From: JANXSS01 sp040385645
GTDB lineage: Bacteria; Pseudomonadota; Gammaproteobacteria; Burkholderiales; Burkholderiaceae_D
Length of the DNA: 64,000 bases
Assembly (NCBI GenBank): GCA_040385645.1
Contig: JAZKGZ010000015.1
Span: 1-64,000, forward strand
Direction: 5' to 3'
Shown here: positions 53,277 through 62,863 of the stretch, piece by piece
Layout of the letters: the number at the start of each line of letters is the position of its first letter
Numbering within the stretch: position 1 is the stretch's first letter
Program-made: the position numbers and the translations under genes
The notes under the pieces: model-generated
Told to the model about the DNA's origin: nothing
Databases searched by the model: none
What the model saw: only the letters and a program-made list of their open reading frames with translations

Positions 53277-53342
53277 TAACTTTCGTTGTTTTGTAACTTC
53301 TTTTGATAAGTCTCGTAAGTCTTCCTAATTGCTAGCAGCCCA

Positions 53343-55208
53343 ATGAATCGTTACCCACTCTGGAAATACCTGTTGATTGCGATCGTGCTGCTGGGTGGCG
53401 CGCTCTATACAGTGCCGAATTTTTTCGGTGAATCGCCGGCACTACAGATCACCAGCGGCAAGGCGACCGTCAAAGTTACACCGGAAGTCGTCGATCAGGT
53501 CACGCAGGCGTTGACGAAGAGTGGTATGCCGGCGGACGGCATCTACTTCGAAAATGTCGGTACGCAGGGTGCGGTTCGGGTGCGTTTTACCGACGTTAAT
53601 ACGCAGTTCAAGGCAAAATCGTTGCTGGAAAAAGAATTGAACGTCGCCGACCCGACCGACCCGGTCTATCTGGTAGCGTTCAATCTATTGCCCAATACGC
53701 CAAGCTGGCTGCAGGCGATTCGCGCCTTTCCAATGAATAAAGGCCTCGATCTGCGCGGTGGTGTTCACTTTTTGATGCAAGTCGACACCCGTGCTCTGTT
53801 GAACAAACGCATGCAGGGCGTACAAGCATCGGTACGTACCTTATTGCGCGACAAGAATGTGCGCCACGCTGGCATCAGCCGCAACGGTGATGCCGTGGAA
53901 ATACTTTTCCGCGATGCCGCCACGCGAACAACGGCACGCGAGGTACTGGTGTCGCAATTGCCCGACTTGGCATTTGCCGATGCGGTCGGCCAGGGCACCG
54001 ACTTGAGGCTGGTGGCGACGCTACGTCCCGAAGCGCTCAAGCAAACCCAGGAAGATGGCGTGCGACAAAACATCACGACGTTATCTAAGCGCATCAACGA
54101 ACTCGGCGTGACCGAACCACTGATTCAGCGCCAGGGTGCGGATCGGATTGTCGTGGAAATGCCGGGTGTACAGGATGTTTCACGCGCTAAAGACATTATC
54201 GGTAAAACGGCGACGCTGGAAGTACGGATGGTGGACGAATCTGTTTCCCGCGGTACCGAACTGACGGCAGCGATTCCATTCGGCTCCGAGCTGTTCAAGG
54301 TCGGCCGAGGTGCGCCGGTGGTGTTGTACAAAGAACCGGTTTTGACAGGCGACTATATCTCCGGTGCCACAGCCAGTTACGACCAAAACCAGCAGCCATC
54401 GGTAAGCATCGATTTGTCCGGCGATGGCGGGCGCAAGATGCGCGACGCCACCCGTGCCCGTATCGGCAAGGGTATGGCATTCGTGATGTTTGAAAAGAAC
54501 AAGGGCGAAGTACTGACTGTGGCGAACATTCGCGAAGAATTCGGTGCGCGTTTCCAAATTACCGGCATGGGTTCGGCCGAAGCGTCCAACGATTTGGCTT
54601 TGCTATTGCGTGCCGGCTCGCTCGCCGCGCCAATGGAAATCATCGAGGAACGTACGATCGGCCCGCAATTAGGCGCTGAAAACATTGCCAAAGGCTTTAA
54701 CTCGACCTTGTACGGCTTTCTGGCGATTGCCATCTTCATGGTGATCTACTACCAGTTGTTCGGCTTTTTCAGCGTCATTTCATTGGCGGTGAACCTGCTT
54801 TTGCTGATCGCTGCGCTATCCATGTTGCAGGCCACACTGACCTTGCCCGGCATCGCGGCGATCGCCTTCACGCTCGGTATGGCGATCGACGCCAATGTGC
54901 TGATCAACGAGCGTATCCGCGAAGAGTTACGTAACGGTGCCTCGCCGCAGGCAGCGATCGCCACCGGCTTCGACCGGGCTTGGGCAACGATTATCGATTC
55001 GAACGTGACTACGCTGATCGCAGGTCTGGCACTGCTCATTTTCGGCTCCGGTGCCATTCGCGGTTTCGCAGTGGTGCATTGCCTGGGTATCTTGACATCG
55101 ATCTTCTCTTCGGTTTTCGTCTCCCGCGGCATCGCCAATCTCTGGTATGGGCGTAAAAAGAAGCTGACTAGCCTGTCGATCGGCCAGATATGGAAGCCCG
55201 GTGTATGA
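53343..55208 (+). CDS. secD: Protein translocase subunit SecD
   Basis: A 621-residue membrane protein that uses the proton gradient to pull translocating proteins out of SecYEG. One N-terminal helix, a large periplasmic domain (residues 30-440; DLRGGVHFLMQVD), then five C-terminal helices with the TM4 motif GMAIDANVLINERIREEL near 525. Length is normal. Confidence 0.97.
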   Translation: MNRYPLWKYLLIAIVLLGGALYTVPNFFGESPALQITSGKATVKVTPEVVDQVTQALTKSGMPADGIYFENVGTQGAVRVRFTDVNTQFKAKSLLEKELNVADPTDPVYLVAFNLLPNTPSWLQAIRAFPMNKGLDLRGGVHFLMQVDTRALLNKRMQGVQASVRTLLRDKNVRHAGISRNGDAVEILFRDAATRTTAREVLVSQLPDLAFADAVGQGTDLRLVATLRPEALKQTQEDGVRQNITTLSKRINELGVTEPLIQRQGADRIVVEMPGVQDVSRAKDIIGKTATLEVRMVDESVSRGTELTAAIPFGSELFKVGRGAPVVLYKEPVLTGDYISGATASYDQNQQPSVSIDLSGDGGRKMRDATRARIGKGMAFVMFEKNKGEVLTVANIREEFGARFQITGMGSAEASNDLALLLRAGSLAAPMEIIEERTIGPQLGAENIAKGFNSTLYGFLAIAIFMVIYYQLFGFFSVISLAVNLLLLIAALSMLQATLTLPGIAAIAFTLGMAIDANVLINERIREELRNGASPQAAIATGFDRAWATIIDSNVTTLIAGLALLIFGSGAIRGFAVVHCLGILTSIFSSVFVSRGIANLWYGRKKKLTSLSIGQIWKPGV

Positions 55209-55311
55209 ATACACGTGCAATAAAAAAACAACTAGAAGGCAACTAAAAAGCAACCAAGAAATATTTGCCTGGACCATGGCTACGAGCCCGTCCGGCATGA
55301 AAGGGTAGGAA

Positions 55312-56256
55312 ATGGAGTTTTTCCGCATCAAAAAAGATATACCGTTCATGCGCCATGCATTGATCTTCAACATCGTGTCAGCGTTGACGTTCGTAGCCGC
55401 CGTATTTTTTCTGTTTCAAAAAGGCTTACACCTCTCCATCGAATTTACTGGTGGAACCGTTATGGAAGTGGCTTACCCCGAGGGTGCGAACCTCGAGGAA
55501 ATCCGCAAGACGGTCGTTGGCGTGGGTTTCCCCGAGCCACAGGTGACGAGCTTCGGCAATGCACAAGATGTGATTATCCGGTTGCCGGTCAGGGCCGATG
55601 CCAGCACGGCACAGATCAGCGAAACCGTCATCGGCGCTTTGAAAAAGCAGGAGCCGACTGCGCAGCTGCGGCGGGTCGAGATCGTCGGTGCGCAGGTGGG
55701 CGACGAGTTGGCGCGCGATGGTTTGTACGCCCTAGCCATGGTGGTGATCGGGATCGTAATTTATCTGGCGTTTCGCTTCGAATGGAAATTTGCCGTAGCG
55801 GCGATCGTCGCCAACCTACACGACGTCATCATCATTCTGGGTTTTTTCGCGTTCTTTCAATGGGAATTTTCATTGACAGTGCTGGCCGCGATTCTGGCAG
55901 TACTAGGATATTCGGTCAACGAGTCGGTCGTTGTGTTCGACCGGGTGCGCGAGACATTCCGCGATCGGCGCTACAGCAAGCTGGGCACGGCCGATGTTAT
56001 GAACCACGCCATCACCAGCACGATTTCCCGGACTATCATCACCCACGGCTCGACCGAGATCATGGTGTTGTCCATGCTGCTATTCGGTGGCGAAACCTTG
56101 CAATACTTTGCCGTGGCGCTGACGATCGGCATTCTTTTCGGTATCTATTCTTCCGTATTCGTTGCGGCAGCGGTGGCGATGTGGCTTGGTGCCAAGCGTG
56201 AGGATTTGATCAAGCCGGTCAAGGAAAAGGATCACACTGACGGTGCGGTGGTTTAG
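55312..56256 (+). CDS. secF: Protein translocase subunit SecF
   Basis: A 314-residue partner of SecD with six helices. Conserved SIEFTGGTVMEVAYP in the periplasmic domain (about residue 40) and GYSVNESVVVFDRVRE in TM4 (about 200). The 103-base gap from secD holds an A-rich stretch but no hairpin with T run. Confidence 0.97.
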   Translation: MEFFRIKKDIPFMRHALIFNIVSALTFVAAVFFLFQKGLHLSIEFTGGTVMEVAYPEGANLEEIRKTVVGVGFPEPQVTSFGNAQDVIIRLPVRADASTAQISETVIGALKKQEPTAQLRRVEIVGAQVGDELARDGLYALAMVVIGIVIYLAFRFEWKFAVAAIVANLHDVIIILGFFAFFQWEFSLTVLAAILAVLGYSVNESVVVFDRVRETFRDRRYSKLGTADVMNHAITSTISRTIITHGSTEIMVLSMLLFGGETLQYFAVALTIGILFGIYSSVFVAAAVAMWLGAKREDLIKPVKEKDHTDGAVV

Positions 56257-56277
56257 TTCTATTGATGATGTGTTCGC

Positions 56278-56463
56278 ATGAGTGCTTTAGATGCAGTCAT
56301 GTATGCGATTGCCGAGGCTGTTGGCTGCGCTGTAGTGCATATCACAGAAAGATTTATCGGTAGAACGTTTAATGTATACCGTAAAACTGCTCGAAAAATT
56401 GGCGAAAATACATTTCTTGCCGCCGCTGCATTTTTTTTATTGTGCTGGCTTCGATGGGAGTAG
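56278..56463 (+). CDS. Small hypothetical protein with C-terminal hydrophobic segment
   Basis: A 61-codon frame 21 bases after secF. The product is basic in the middle (ERFIGRTFNVYRKTARKIG) and ends in a hydrophobic stretch (FLAAAAFFLLCWLRW). No family recognised and the ribosome site is weak, so it may be spurious; its place at the end of the sec operon is the only support. Confidence 0.35.
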   Translation: MSALDAVMYAIAEAVGCAVVHITERFIGRTFNVYRKTARKIGENTFLAAAAFFLLCWLRWE

Positions 56464-56478
56464 GGAGATGACGATCTT

Positions 56479-57066
56479 CTAAATTTTGGACCCTACAACG
56501 TGAAACTTGATCACAACTTCGTCGCCGACGATACTGACATCCTTCCATTCGCCTTCACCAATATTGAACTGCGTTCGTTTGATTGGCAGTGCACCGTCGA
56601 ATATCTGCTGCCCAGCCTGTTGCTTCACGCTCAATGGGAAGCTGACATCGGCTGTTTTACCCTTGATCGTGAGTTTGCCTGAAACCGTTAATTTACCGGC
56701 TGTGCCTGCAACGATAGCGCTTGAAACGAATGTCGCTTTCGGGAACTGTGCAGCGTTGAACCACTCTTTTTTCAACACCTCTTTGTTGTATTCCGGATCG
56801 CCAAGGTCGAAACTGGCGATATCGATATCGACGATTGCCTTGGCCAGATTCGGTCGCGCGGCATCATAGTCGATCTGCGCGTTGATCTTTTTAAATTTTG
56901 CTTCTACCGGCACGTTGAGTTGTTTGAATTGCACCGTGACTGTAGTGGCGACAGGGTCGGTTTTGAGCGCGGCACCGGTTACGCCAGGCAGTAGCAGACC
57001 GGCTGCCAGTGGCGCGATCATGGCAAGGCAATTAAATAACTTTCGCGGTAGCAGCAAAATTTTCAT
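56479..57066 (-). CDS. YceI-family periplasmic lipid-binding protein
   Basis: A 195-residue protein with a signal peptide (residues 1-32) and the YceI lipocalin-like barrel: VTVQFKQLNVPVEAKFKKIN, VDIDIASFDLGDPEYNKEV, FPKATFVSSAI, GKLTVSGKLTIKGKTADVSFP. Family members bind polyisoprenoids in the periplasm. It follows a cytochrome b561 gene at 13 bases, a frequent pairing that hints at quinone-linked redox work. Confidence 0.92.
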   Translation of the reverse strand: MKILLLPRKLFNCLAMIAPLAAGLLLPGVTGAALKTDPVATTVTVQFKQLNVPVEAKFKKINAQIDYDAARPNLAKAIVDIDIASFDLGDPEYNKEVLKKEWFNAAQFPKATFVSSAIVAGTAGKLTVSGKLTIKGKTADVSFPLSVKQQAGQQIFDGALPIKRTQFNIGEGEWKDVSIVGDEVVIKFHVVGSKI

Positions 57067-57079
57067 TTGAATTTCTCTT

Positions 57080-57613
57080 TTATTTTGAACCGGGCATCAT
57101 GCGTTTGATTAAACCGTCGCGGTCGATGAATTGGTGCTTTAAAGCAGCCGCCACATGCACCGTTACACCTGCAAGCAATGTCATGTTCAACCAATAATGT
57201 ACTTGTTTCAATACCGGTTTCCACTCTGGACTGGAGTCGATTACGGCGGGTAGTGGAATCAGCCCCAAATAGATCACCGGCACTCCTGCTGCAAGGCTAT
57301 ACAGATAGCCCGATATCGGCACTGCAAAAATCAAACCATACAGCAGCGTATGAACCGTATTCGCAGCAAGTCGTTGCCAACCGGGCATTTCAGGTGGGTG
57401 AGGTGGCGCTGGATGAAACAACCGCCAGAGCAACCGTATGCAAGCGAGCCCAAGCACGGTAATGCCGATCCACTTATGCCAGGAAAAGTAGCGCAATTTC
57501 GTAGGCGTCAGCCCAGGTATTTCTACCATTGTCACGCCCAAGGCAAACCCTGACACGACTAACAGGGCGACGAGCCAATGCAGAAAGATGGCGAGGGCGT
57601 TATAGCGTTGCAT
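57080..57613 (-). CDS. Cytochrome b561 (CybB type)
   Basis: A 177-residue four-helix membrane cytochrome with heme-ligand histidines in the first helix (LAIFLHWLVALL), second (YFSWHKWIGI) and fourth (VHYWLNMTLLAGVTVHV). It likely transfers electrons from ubiquinol, possibly to superoxide. Transcribed ahead of yceI. Confidence 0.92.
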   Translation of the reverse strand: MQRYNALAIFLHWLVALLVVSGFALGVTMVEIPGLTPTKLRYFSWHKWIGITVLGLACIRLLWRLFHPAPPHPPEMPGWQRLAANTVHTLLYGLIFAVPISGYLYSLAAGVPVIYLGLIPLPAVIDSSPEWKPVLKQVHYWLNMTLLAGVTVHVAAALKHQFIDRDGLIKRMMPGSK

Positions 57614-57656
57614 GGAGGTGATGATATCGGCAAAATCGGCACGACGCGCTTATGGC

Positions 57657-59024
57657 TTAAATCTCACGAGCCAGCTGTGCAGCAATTCCAAGATAATTAG
57701 CCGGCGTTAAAGTCAAAAGCTGCGCTTTCGCAGTGTCCGGGATCGCCAGAGTTTCAATAAATGCCTGTAAGGTCTGCTGCGAGATAGCTTTACCGCGGGT
57801 TAGCTCTTTCAATTGCTCGTACGGGTTTTCAATACCGTAGCGGCGCATTACCGTCTGCACCGGCTCGGCCAATACTTCCCAACTATGATCCAGATCTTGT
57901 GCCATGCGTGGCGCGTTGACCTCGAGTTTTGCCAATCCGCGCAAGCAACTATCGTATGCCAGCAGCGTGTAACCGAAGCCAACACCGATGTTGCGCAGCA
58001 CCGTCGAATCGGTCAAGTCACGTTGCCAACGCGACAGCGGTAGTTTTTCTGCCATGTGCTTGAGCACTGCATTCGCCATACCGAGGTTACCTTCGGAATT
58101 TTCAAAATCGATCGGGTTGACCTTGTGTGGCATGGTCGACGAGCCGATTTCACCGGCTTTGGTCGATTGCTTGAAGTAGCCCAACGAGATATAGCCCCAG
58201 ATATCACGGTTCAGATCGATCAGGATGGTATTGGCACGGGCGATCGCATCGAACAATTCGGCCATGTAATCGTGTGGCTCGATCTGGATGGTGTAAGGAT
58301 TAAAACGCAAACCCAGACGCTGCTCGATCACCTCTTTTGAAAACGCCTGCCAGTCGAAATCCGGGTAGGCCGAGTAATGGGCGTTGTAGTTGCCCACGGC
58401 ACCGTTCATTTTTGCCAGTATCTCGACTGCGCCGATGCGTTGCGCACCACGGCGCAGGCGTGCGACAACGTTGGCGAGTTCCTTGCCCAGCGTGGTCGGG
58501 CTGGCAGGTTGGCCGTGGGTACGCGACATCATCGGCTGGTCGGCGTTGGCGTGGGCAAGCGTTGTCAAAGCGGCGATGATCTTTTCCAGCGCCGGCTGCA
58601 GTACCGTATCGCGGGCGGCTCTGAGCATCATGCCGTGGGCGGTATTATTAATATCTTCCGACGTACAGGCAAAGTGAATGAATTCCGAAGCGGCCAACAG
58701 TTCTGGCACATCTTTCACTTGTTCTTTGAGCCAGTATTCGACCGCCTTGACGTCGTGATTGGTAACGGCTTCGATAGCCTTGATGCGCTCGGCATCAGCT
58801 TCGCTAAACTCGGCGACCAGACGATCCAGATGGCCGCTCGCGCTGGCGGAAAACGGTGCAATTTCATCGAAACCTGCGGCGGCCAGCGCCTGTAGCCAGG
58901 AAATCTCGACTTTTACCCGATGACGCATGAAACCGGCTTCCGACAGCAGCGGGCGGAGTTTGTCGGTTTTAGCGGCGTAACGGCCGTCGAGCGGTGACAG
59001 GGCGGAAAGCGTTGTAATCGGCAT
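57657..59024 (-). CDS. purB: Adenylosuccinate lyase
   Basis: A 455-residue enzyme that removes fumarate from SAICAR and adenylosuccinate in purine synthesis. The fumarase-superfamily signature SSTMPHKVNPIDFENSEGN holds the mobile catalytic Ser loop, and RTHGQPASPTTLGKE carries the catalytic His. An open frame extends to 59687 upstream, but MPITTLSALSPLDGRY at ATG 59024 is the family N-terminus. Confidence 0.97.
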   Translation of the reverse strand: MPITTLSALSPLDGRYAAKTDKLRPLLSEAGFMRHRVKVEISWLQALAAAGFDEIAPFSASASGHLDRLVAEFSEADAERIKAIEAVTNHDVKAVEYWLKEQVKDVPELLAASEFIHFACTSEDINNTAHGMMLRAARDTVLQPALEKIIAALTTLAHANADQPMMSRTHGQPASPTTLGKELANVVARLRRGAQRIGAVEILAKMNGAVGNYNAHYSAYPDFDWQAFSKEVIEQRLGLRFNPYTIQIEPHDYMAELFDAIARANTILIDLNRDIWGYISLGYFKQSTKAGEIGSSTMPHKVNPIDFENSEGNLGMANAVLKHMAEKLPLSRWQRDLTDSTVLRNIGVGFGYTLLAYDSCLRGLAKLEVNAPRMAQDLDHSWEVLAEPVQTVMRRYGIENPYEQLKELTRGKAISQQTLQAFIETLAIPDTAKAQLLTLTPANYLGIAAQLAREI

Positions 59025-59279
59025 GATGAAATGGACGGGATGCAGTGAAATGACGAGGGGAAAATTGGCGTTGCAATCGCAAGGCAACGGCCGGCGAGCA
59101 CTGTGGAGTGAGCGAAAACGTTCGCGTAAAAGCGACAATTCTATCATTTGCCACATGTTGAAATATTGCTTGCTCGTGTGGTACAGCAAAGCCACACCAA
59201 TGTCCGACAAGCCGGAAAATGTCGGTGCCGATGGTATAATCCGCACCCGTCTCCGCCACACTTCCTTACTAAAGCTTCC

Positions 59280-59888
59280 ATGAAACTCATCGGTTCCCTC
59301 GCCAGCCCGTATGTACGTAAAGTGCGCATCGTGATGGCAGAAAAAAAGCTCGATTATGATTTCGTTTTGGAAAATGTCTGGGCACCCGAAACTACGATTC
59401 TGCAATCCAATCCGCTCGGGCAGGTGCCTTGCCTGCTGATGGAAGACGGCGGCGCGATGTTCGATTCCCGGGTCATCGTGGAATACCTCGATACGCTCAC
59501 GCCGGTATGCAAGCTCATTCCGGTGCAAAGCCGGGAACGGGCCGAAGTCAAATGTTGGGAAGCTCTGGCCGATGGTGTGGCCGATGCCGGCATTCTGGTG
59601 CGCTTGGAAGGCAGCATGCGGCCGCAAGAACATCGAAGTGCGAGCTGGACCGACAGGCAGATGGCAAAAGTACATGCCGGACTGCAAGCGATGTCGGCCG
59701 GGTTAAAAGAAACGCCATTCTGTGCGGGCAAGAACTATACGTTATCGGATGTAGCAGTGGGTTGCACGCTCGGCTGGTTGGCGTTTCGTTTCCCCGAAAT
59801 TACTTGGCGGGGCGACTATCCCAATCTGGCGCGTCTGTTCGATAAATTATCTGAGCGCCCGTCGTTCAAAGACACCGCACCACAATAA
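59280..59888 (+). CDS. Glutathione S-transferase-family protein
   Basis: A 202-residue GST with an N-terminal thioredoxin-like domain (KLIGSLASPYVRKVRIVMAE with a catalytic Ser near residue 9, NPLGQVPCL, FDSRVIVEYLD) and an all-helical C-terminal domain (YTLSDVAVGCTLGWL). Gene order purB / gst / mnmA is common in relatives. The 3' end overlaps mnmA tail to tail by 73 bases. Confidence 0.93.
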   Translation: MKLIGSLASPYVRKVRIVMAEKKLDYDFVLENVWAPETTILQSNPLGQVPCLLMEDGGAMFDSRVIVEYLDTLTPVCKLIPVQSRERAEVKCWEALADGVADAGILVRLEGSMRPQEHRSASWTDRQMAKVHAGLQAMSAGLKETPFCAGKNYTLSDVAVGCTLGWLAFRFPEITWRGDYPNLARLFDKLSERPSFKDTAPQ

Positions 59889-61021
59889 GTGCCTACTGCG
59901 TCGATGATGCCTCCGCCCAAGCAAACTTCTCCGCGATACAGCACTGCAGACTGGCCGGGCGTCACCGCCCATTGCGGCTGGGTAAACGATAAGGCAAAGC
60001 GGTCGTCGTCGAGCGTGGTTTGCGTGCACTCGACATCTGCTTGTCGATACCTGGTTTTTGCCGACAGAACGATTGGCGCATCGTCAGGCTCATTGTCAGG
60101 CGCATATCCAGCCACCCAACTGATCTGACCGGCAGTCAGCGTGTTCGATAGTAGCCAAGGGTGGTCATGGCCTTGAACGATAGTCAAGGTATTGGTTGCT
60201 ACATCTTTGTGCGCTACATACCAAGGACTGCTATCACCATCGATGTCGCGGTGGTTTTGCAGCCCACCCAAGCCGATGCCCTTGCGCTGGCCCAGCGTGT
60301 AGAAGCTTAAACCCACGTGTTCCCCGACTACCGTACCGTCGACGGTCTTCATCGGCCCGGGAACGAATGCCAGATAGCGATTCAAAAATTCCCGAAACGG
60401 TCGTTCGCCGATGAAGCAGATGCCGGTCGAATCTTTTTTTGCTGCATTTGGCAACCCGAGACGAGCGGCGATGGCGCGAATCTCCGTTTTGTGTAGCGCA
60501 CCTAGCGGAAACAGGGTTTTCGATAATTGCGCTTGATTCAATCGATGCAGGAAATAACTCTGGTCTTTACTGGCATCGACCGCTTTGAGCAACTCGAAAC
60601 GTGGCGTGTCTCCAGCGCCGTTATTCGCTACCCGTACACGGGCGTAGTGGCCGGTAGCGATATGGTCGGCACCGAGGCGCAGTGCATGATCGAGAAATGC
60701 TTTGAACTTGATTTCGGCATTGCATAAAACATCCGGGTTAGGCGTGCGCCCGGCTTCGTATTCGCGCAGGAACTCCGCAAACACCCGATCTTTATATTCT
60801 GCTGCAAAGTTTACCGCCTCGATATCGATACCGAGTATGTCGGCAACGCTGACGGCGTCGAGCCAATCCTGACGGGTTGAGCAATAGGCGTCGTCGTCAT
60901 CGTCTTCCCAGTTTTTCATGAAAAGACCGATCACTTCGTACCCCTGTTCTTTCAACAGCCATGCGGCAACCGATGAATCCACCCCGCCAGACATACCGAC
61001 GACCACGCGCGAGCTAGTCAT
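59816..61021 (-). CDS. mnmA: tRNA-specific 2-thiouridylase MnmA
   Basis: Adds sulfur at wobble U34 of Lys, Glu and Gln tRNAs. The 401-residue protein starts with the PP-loop GMSGGVDSSVAAWLLK. The two catalytic cysteines are in NPDVLCNAEIKF (about 115) and GICFIGERPF (about 215). ATG 61021 is the family start. The C-terminus runs about 20 residues past the usual end (after DAVGTYCG) into the gst gene on the other strand, so the true stop may simply have drifted. Confidence 0.96.
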   Translation of the reverse strand: MTSSRVVVGMSGGVDSSVAAWLLKEQGYEVIGLFMKNWEDDDDDAYCSTRQDWLDAVSVADILGIDIEAVNFAAEYKDRVFAEFLREYEAGRTPNPDVLCNAEIKFKAFLDHALRLGADHIATGHYARVRVANNGAGDTPRFELLKAVDASKDQSYFLHRLNQAQLSKTLFPLGALHKTEIRAIAARLGLPNAAKKDSTGICFIGERPFREFLNRYLAFVPGPMKTVDGTVVGEHVGLSFYTLGQRKGIGLGGLQNHRDIDGDSSPWYVAHKDVATNTLTIVQGHDHPWLLSNTLTAGQISWVAGYAPDNEPDDAPIVLSAKTRYRQADVECTQTTLDDDRFALSFTQPQWAVTPGQSAVLYRGEVCLGGGIIDAVGTYCGAVSLNDGRSDNLSNRRARLG

Positions 61022-61075
61022 GATCGCAGTTGCCGACGGCGGGAGGAAAATACAAGATGGTAGGCATTTGATCAA

Positions 61076-61400
61076 TTGCCAAACGAGTGGGATAGAGAAT
61101 GTCGGAGGCCGTATTTTAACGTGTGAGCACCGCCGGCTCGCATGTGCGCAAGAATGCGGACATATTCCAGGAAGAATTGCCGATATTTCATCTAATCATT
61201 GGCGTTTTAATGAAAAAAAGGCAAAATCGGCGACGCGCATCATCAGGTGCCGAAATCGGTGACGCAACAGCACCCGAATCGGCGCTCAAATTAGCATAAG
61301 AGCTTGAGCCTATATCGCAAGCAACATCGTTTCTAAGAAATAAACGAAGAAATAAACGAAGAAATAAAAACAGATTTCCCTCTATTGTCTGGAGAAACTT
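61076..61400. other. Upstream region of the transhydrogenase operon, with a 12-base triple repeat
   Basis: 325 bases without a gene I can support. AAGAAATAAACG occurs at 61335-61346 and 61347-61358, with a third, partly changed unit at 61359-61370. It is A-rich and lies 30-65 bases before the pntAA start, where it could act as an UP element or translation enhancer. GGAGA at 61391 is the ribosome site. Confidence 0.7.
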
Positions 61401-62516
61401 ATGAGAATCGGCATACCGGCCGAAACGCGGCCGGGTGAAACCCGCGTTGCCGCAACCCCCGAAACCGTAAAAAAGCTGGTCGCTGCAAAGCACCACATCA
61501 TCGTTCAATCCGCGGCTGGCATTTCCGCCAGCATCACCGACGAAGCGTTCGCCGCTGCCGGCGCGCAGATCGGTAGCGCTGCCGACGCGCTTGGTAGTGA
61601 CATAGTACTCAAAGTGCGTGCGCCCAGCGCCCAAGAACGGTCTGCCATGCGCAGCGGCAGCGTGGTCATCGGCATGCTCAATCCCTTCGATGCCGATAAC
61701 CTGGCTGCGATGGCAGCGCACGGGTTGACCGCGTTCGCTCTGGAGGCAGCACCGCGCATCAGTCGTGCACAATCGATGGACGTGCTCTCGTCGCAGGCCA
61801 ACATTGCCGGCTATAAGGCGGTGCTGCTTGCAGCCAACACTTACGGCCGATTCATGCCGATGCTGATGACTGCTGCCGGAACCGTCAAGGCCGCACGCAT
61901 TTTGATCATGGGCGTAGGCGTTGCCGGCTTGCAGGCCATCGCTACCGCCAAGCGGCTAGGTGCAGTGATCGAGGCGTCCGATGTGCGCCCGCCGGTAAAA
62001 GAACAGGTTGAATCGCTCGGCGCAAAGTTTCTCGATGTGCCCTTTGTTACCGATGAGGAAAAGGAAATCGCCCAAGGAGCCGGCGGCTACGCACGCGCCA
62101 TGCCGGCAGACTGGATGCGACGCCAGGCGGAGCTGGTGCACGAGCGGGCCAAGCTGGCCGATATCATCATCACCACCGCGCTGATTCCAGGCCGCGCAGC
62201 ACCGATTCTTATTAGTGAAGAAACGGTGAAGGCCATGAAACCCGGCTCGGTAATCGTCGACATGGCGGTCGAGCAGGGCGGCAATTGCCCGCTGTCAGAA
62301 TTGAACCGTACGGTCACCAAACATGGCGTACATATCATCGGCGAACCGAATCTGGCGGCGCTGGTGCCGGCAGATGCATCGGCTTTATATGCGCGCAACG
62401 TGCTCGATTTTCTGAAGCTGATTGTCGATGGCGAAGGGGCGCTGACAATCAATCGTGAAGACGAGATCGTGGCCGCCACGCTGTTGTGCAGCGCCGGCGC
62501 GGTTTTACGTAAATAA
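61401..62516 (+). CDS. pntAA: NAD(P) transhydrogenase alpha subunit, domain I (PntAA)
   Basis: The 371-residue NAD(H)-binding dI component of proton-translocating transhydrogenase, which makes NADPH. Rossmann motif ILIMGVGVAGLQAIATAKRLG near residue 170, with the N-terminal RIGIPAETRPGETRVAATP of the alanine dehydrogenase/PNT fold. It belongs to the three-polypeptide form, with the membrane part encoded by the next gene. Confidence 0.96.
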   Translation: MRIGIPAETRPGETRVAATPETVKKLVAAKHHIIVQSAAGISASITDEAFAAAGAQIGSAADALGSDIVLKVRAPSAQERSAMRSGSVVIGMLNPFDADNLAAMAAHGLTAFALEAAPRISRAQSMDVLSSQANIAGYKAVLLAANTYGRFMPMLMTAAGTVKAARILIMGVGVAGLQAIATAKRLGAVIEASDVRPPVKEQVESLGAKFLDVPFVTDEEKEIAQGAGGYARAMPADWMRRQAELVHERAKLADIIITTALIPGRAAPILISEETVKAMKPGSVIVDMAVEQGGNCPLSELNRTVTKHGVHIIGEPNLAALVPADASALYARNVLDFLKLIVDGEGALTINREDEIVAATLLCSAGAVLRK

Positions 62517-62530
62517 TCAAAGAGGACATC

Positions 62531-62863
62531 ATGGAAGTTAGCCATACCATCACCAACCTGATCATTTTCGTGCTCGCGATCTATGTCGGTTATCACGTCG
62601 TCTGGACCGTCACCCCGGCATTACATACACCGCTCATGGCGGTGACGAACGCGATCTCAGCCATCATCATCGTCGGTGCCATGCTGGCAGCCGGCTTGAC
62701 CGAAGGCATCATCGGCCAGGTCGCCGGCACGCTTGCCGTGGCACTGGCTGCGGTCAATGTTTTCGGTGGCTTTCTGGTCACGCAACGCATGCTCGAAATG
62801 TTCAGGAAAAAAGAGCCGAAAGCGCCTGCTGCAGCTAAGGCCATAGATGGAGCGAAATCATGA
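62531..62863 (+). CDS. pntAB: NAD(P) transhydrogenase alpha subunit, membrane part (PntAB)
   Basis: A 110-residue protein with three helices (about residues 8-28, 38-60, 63-85), including VTNAISAIIIVGAML and IGQVAGTLAVALAAVNVFGGF, typical of the short dIIa component. Starts 14 bases after pntAA and overlaps pntB by 4 bases. Confidence 0.95.
   Translation: MEVSHTITNLIIFVLAIYVGYHVVWTVTPALHTPLMAVTNAISAIIIVGAMLAAGLTEGIIGQVAGTLAVALAAVNVFGGFLVTQRMLEMFRKKEPKAPAAAKAIDGAKS

Noticed and set aside
57657..59687. 676-codon leftward frame
   Set aside because: The adenylosuccinate lyase starts at 59024; the upstream part is antisense to gst.
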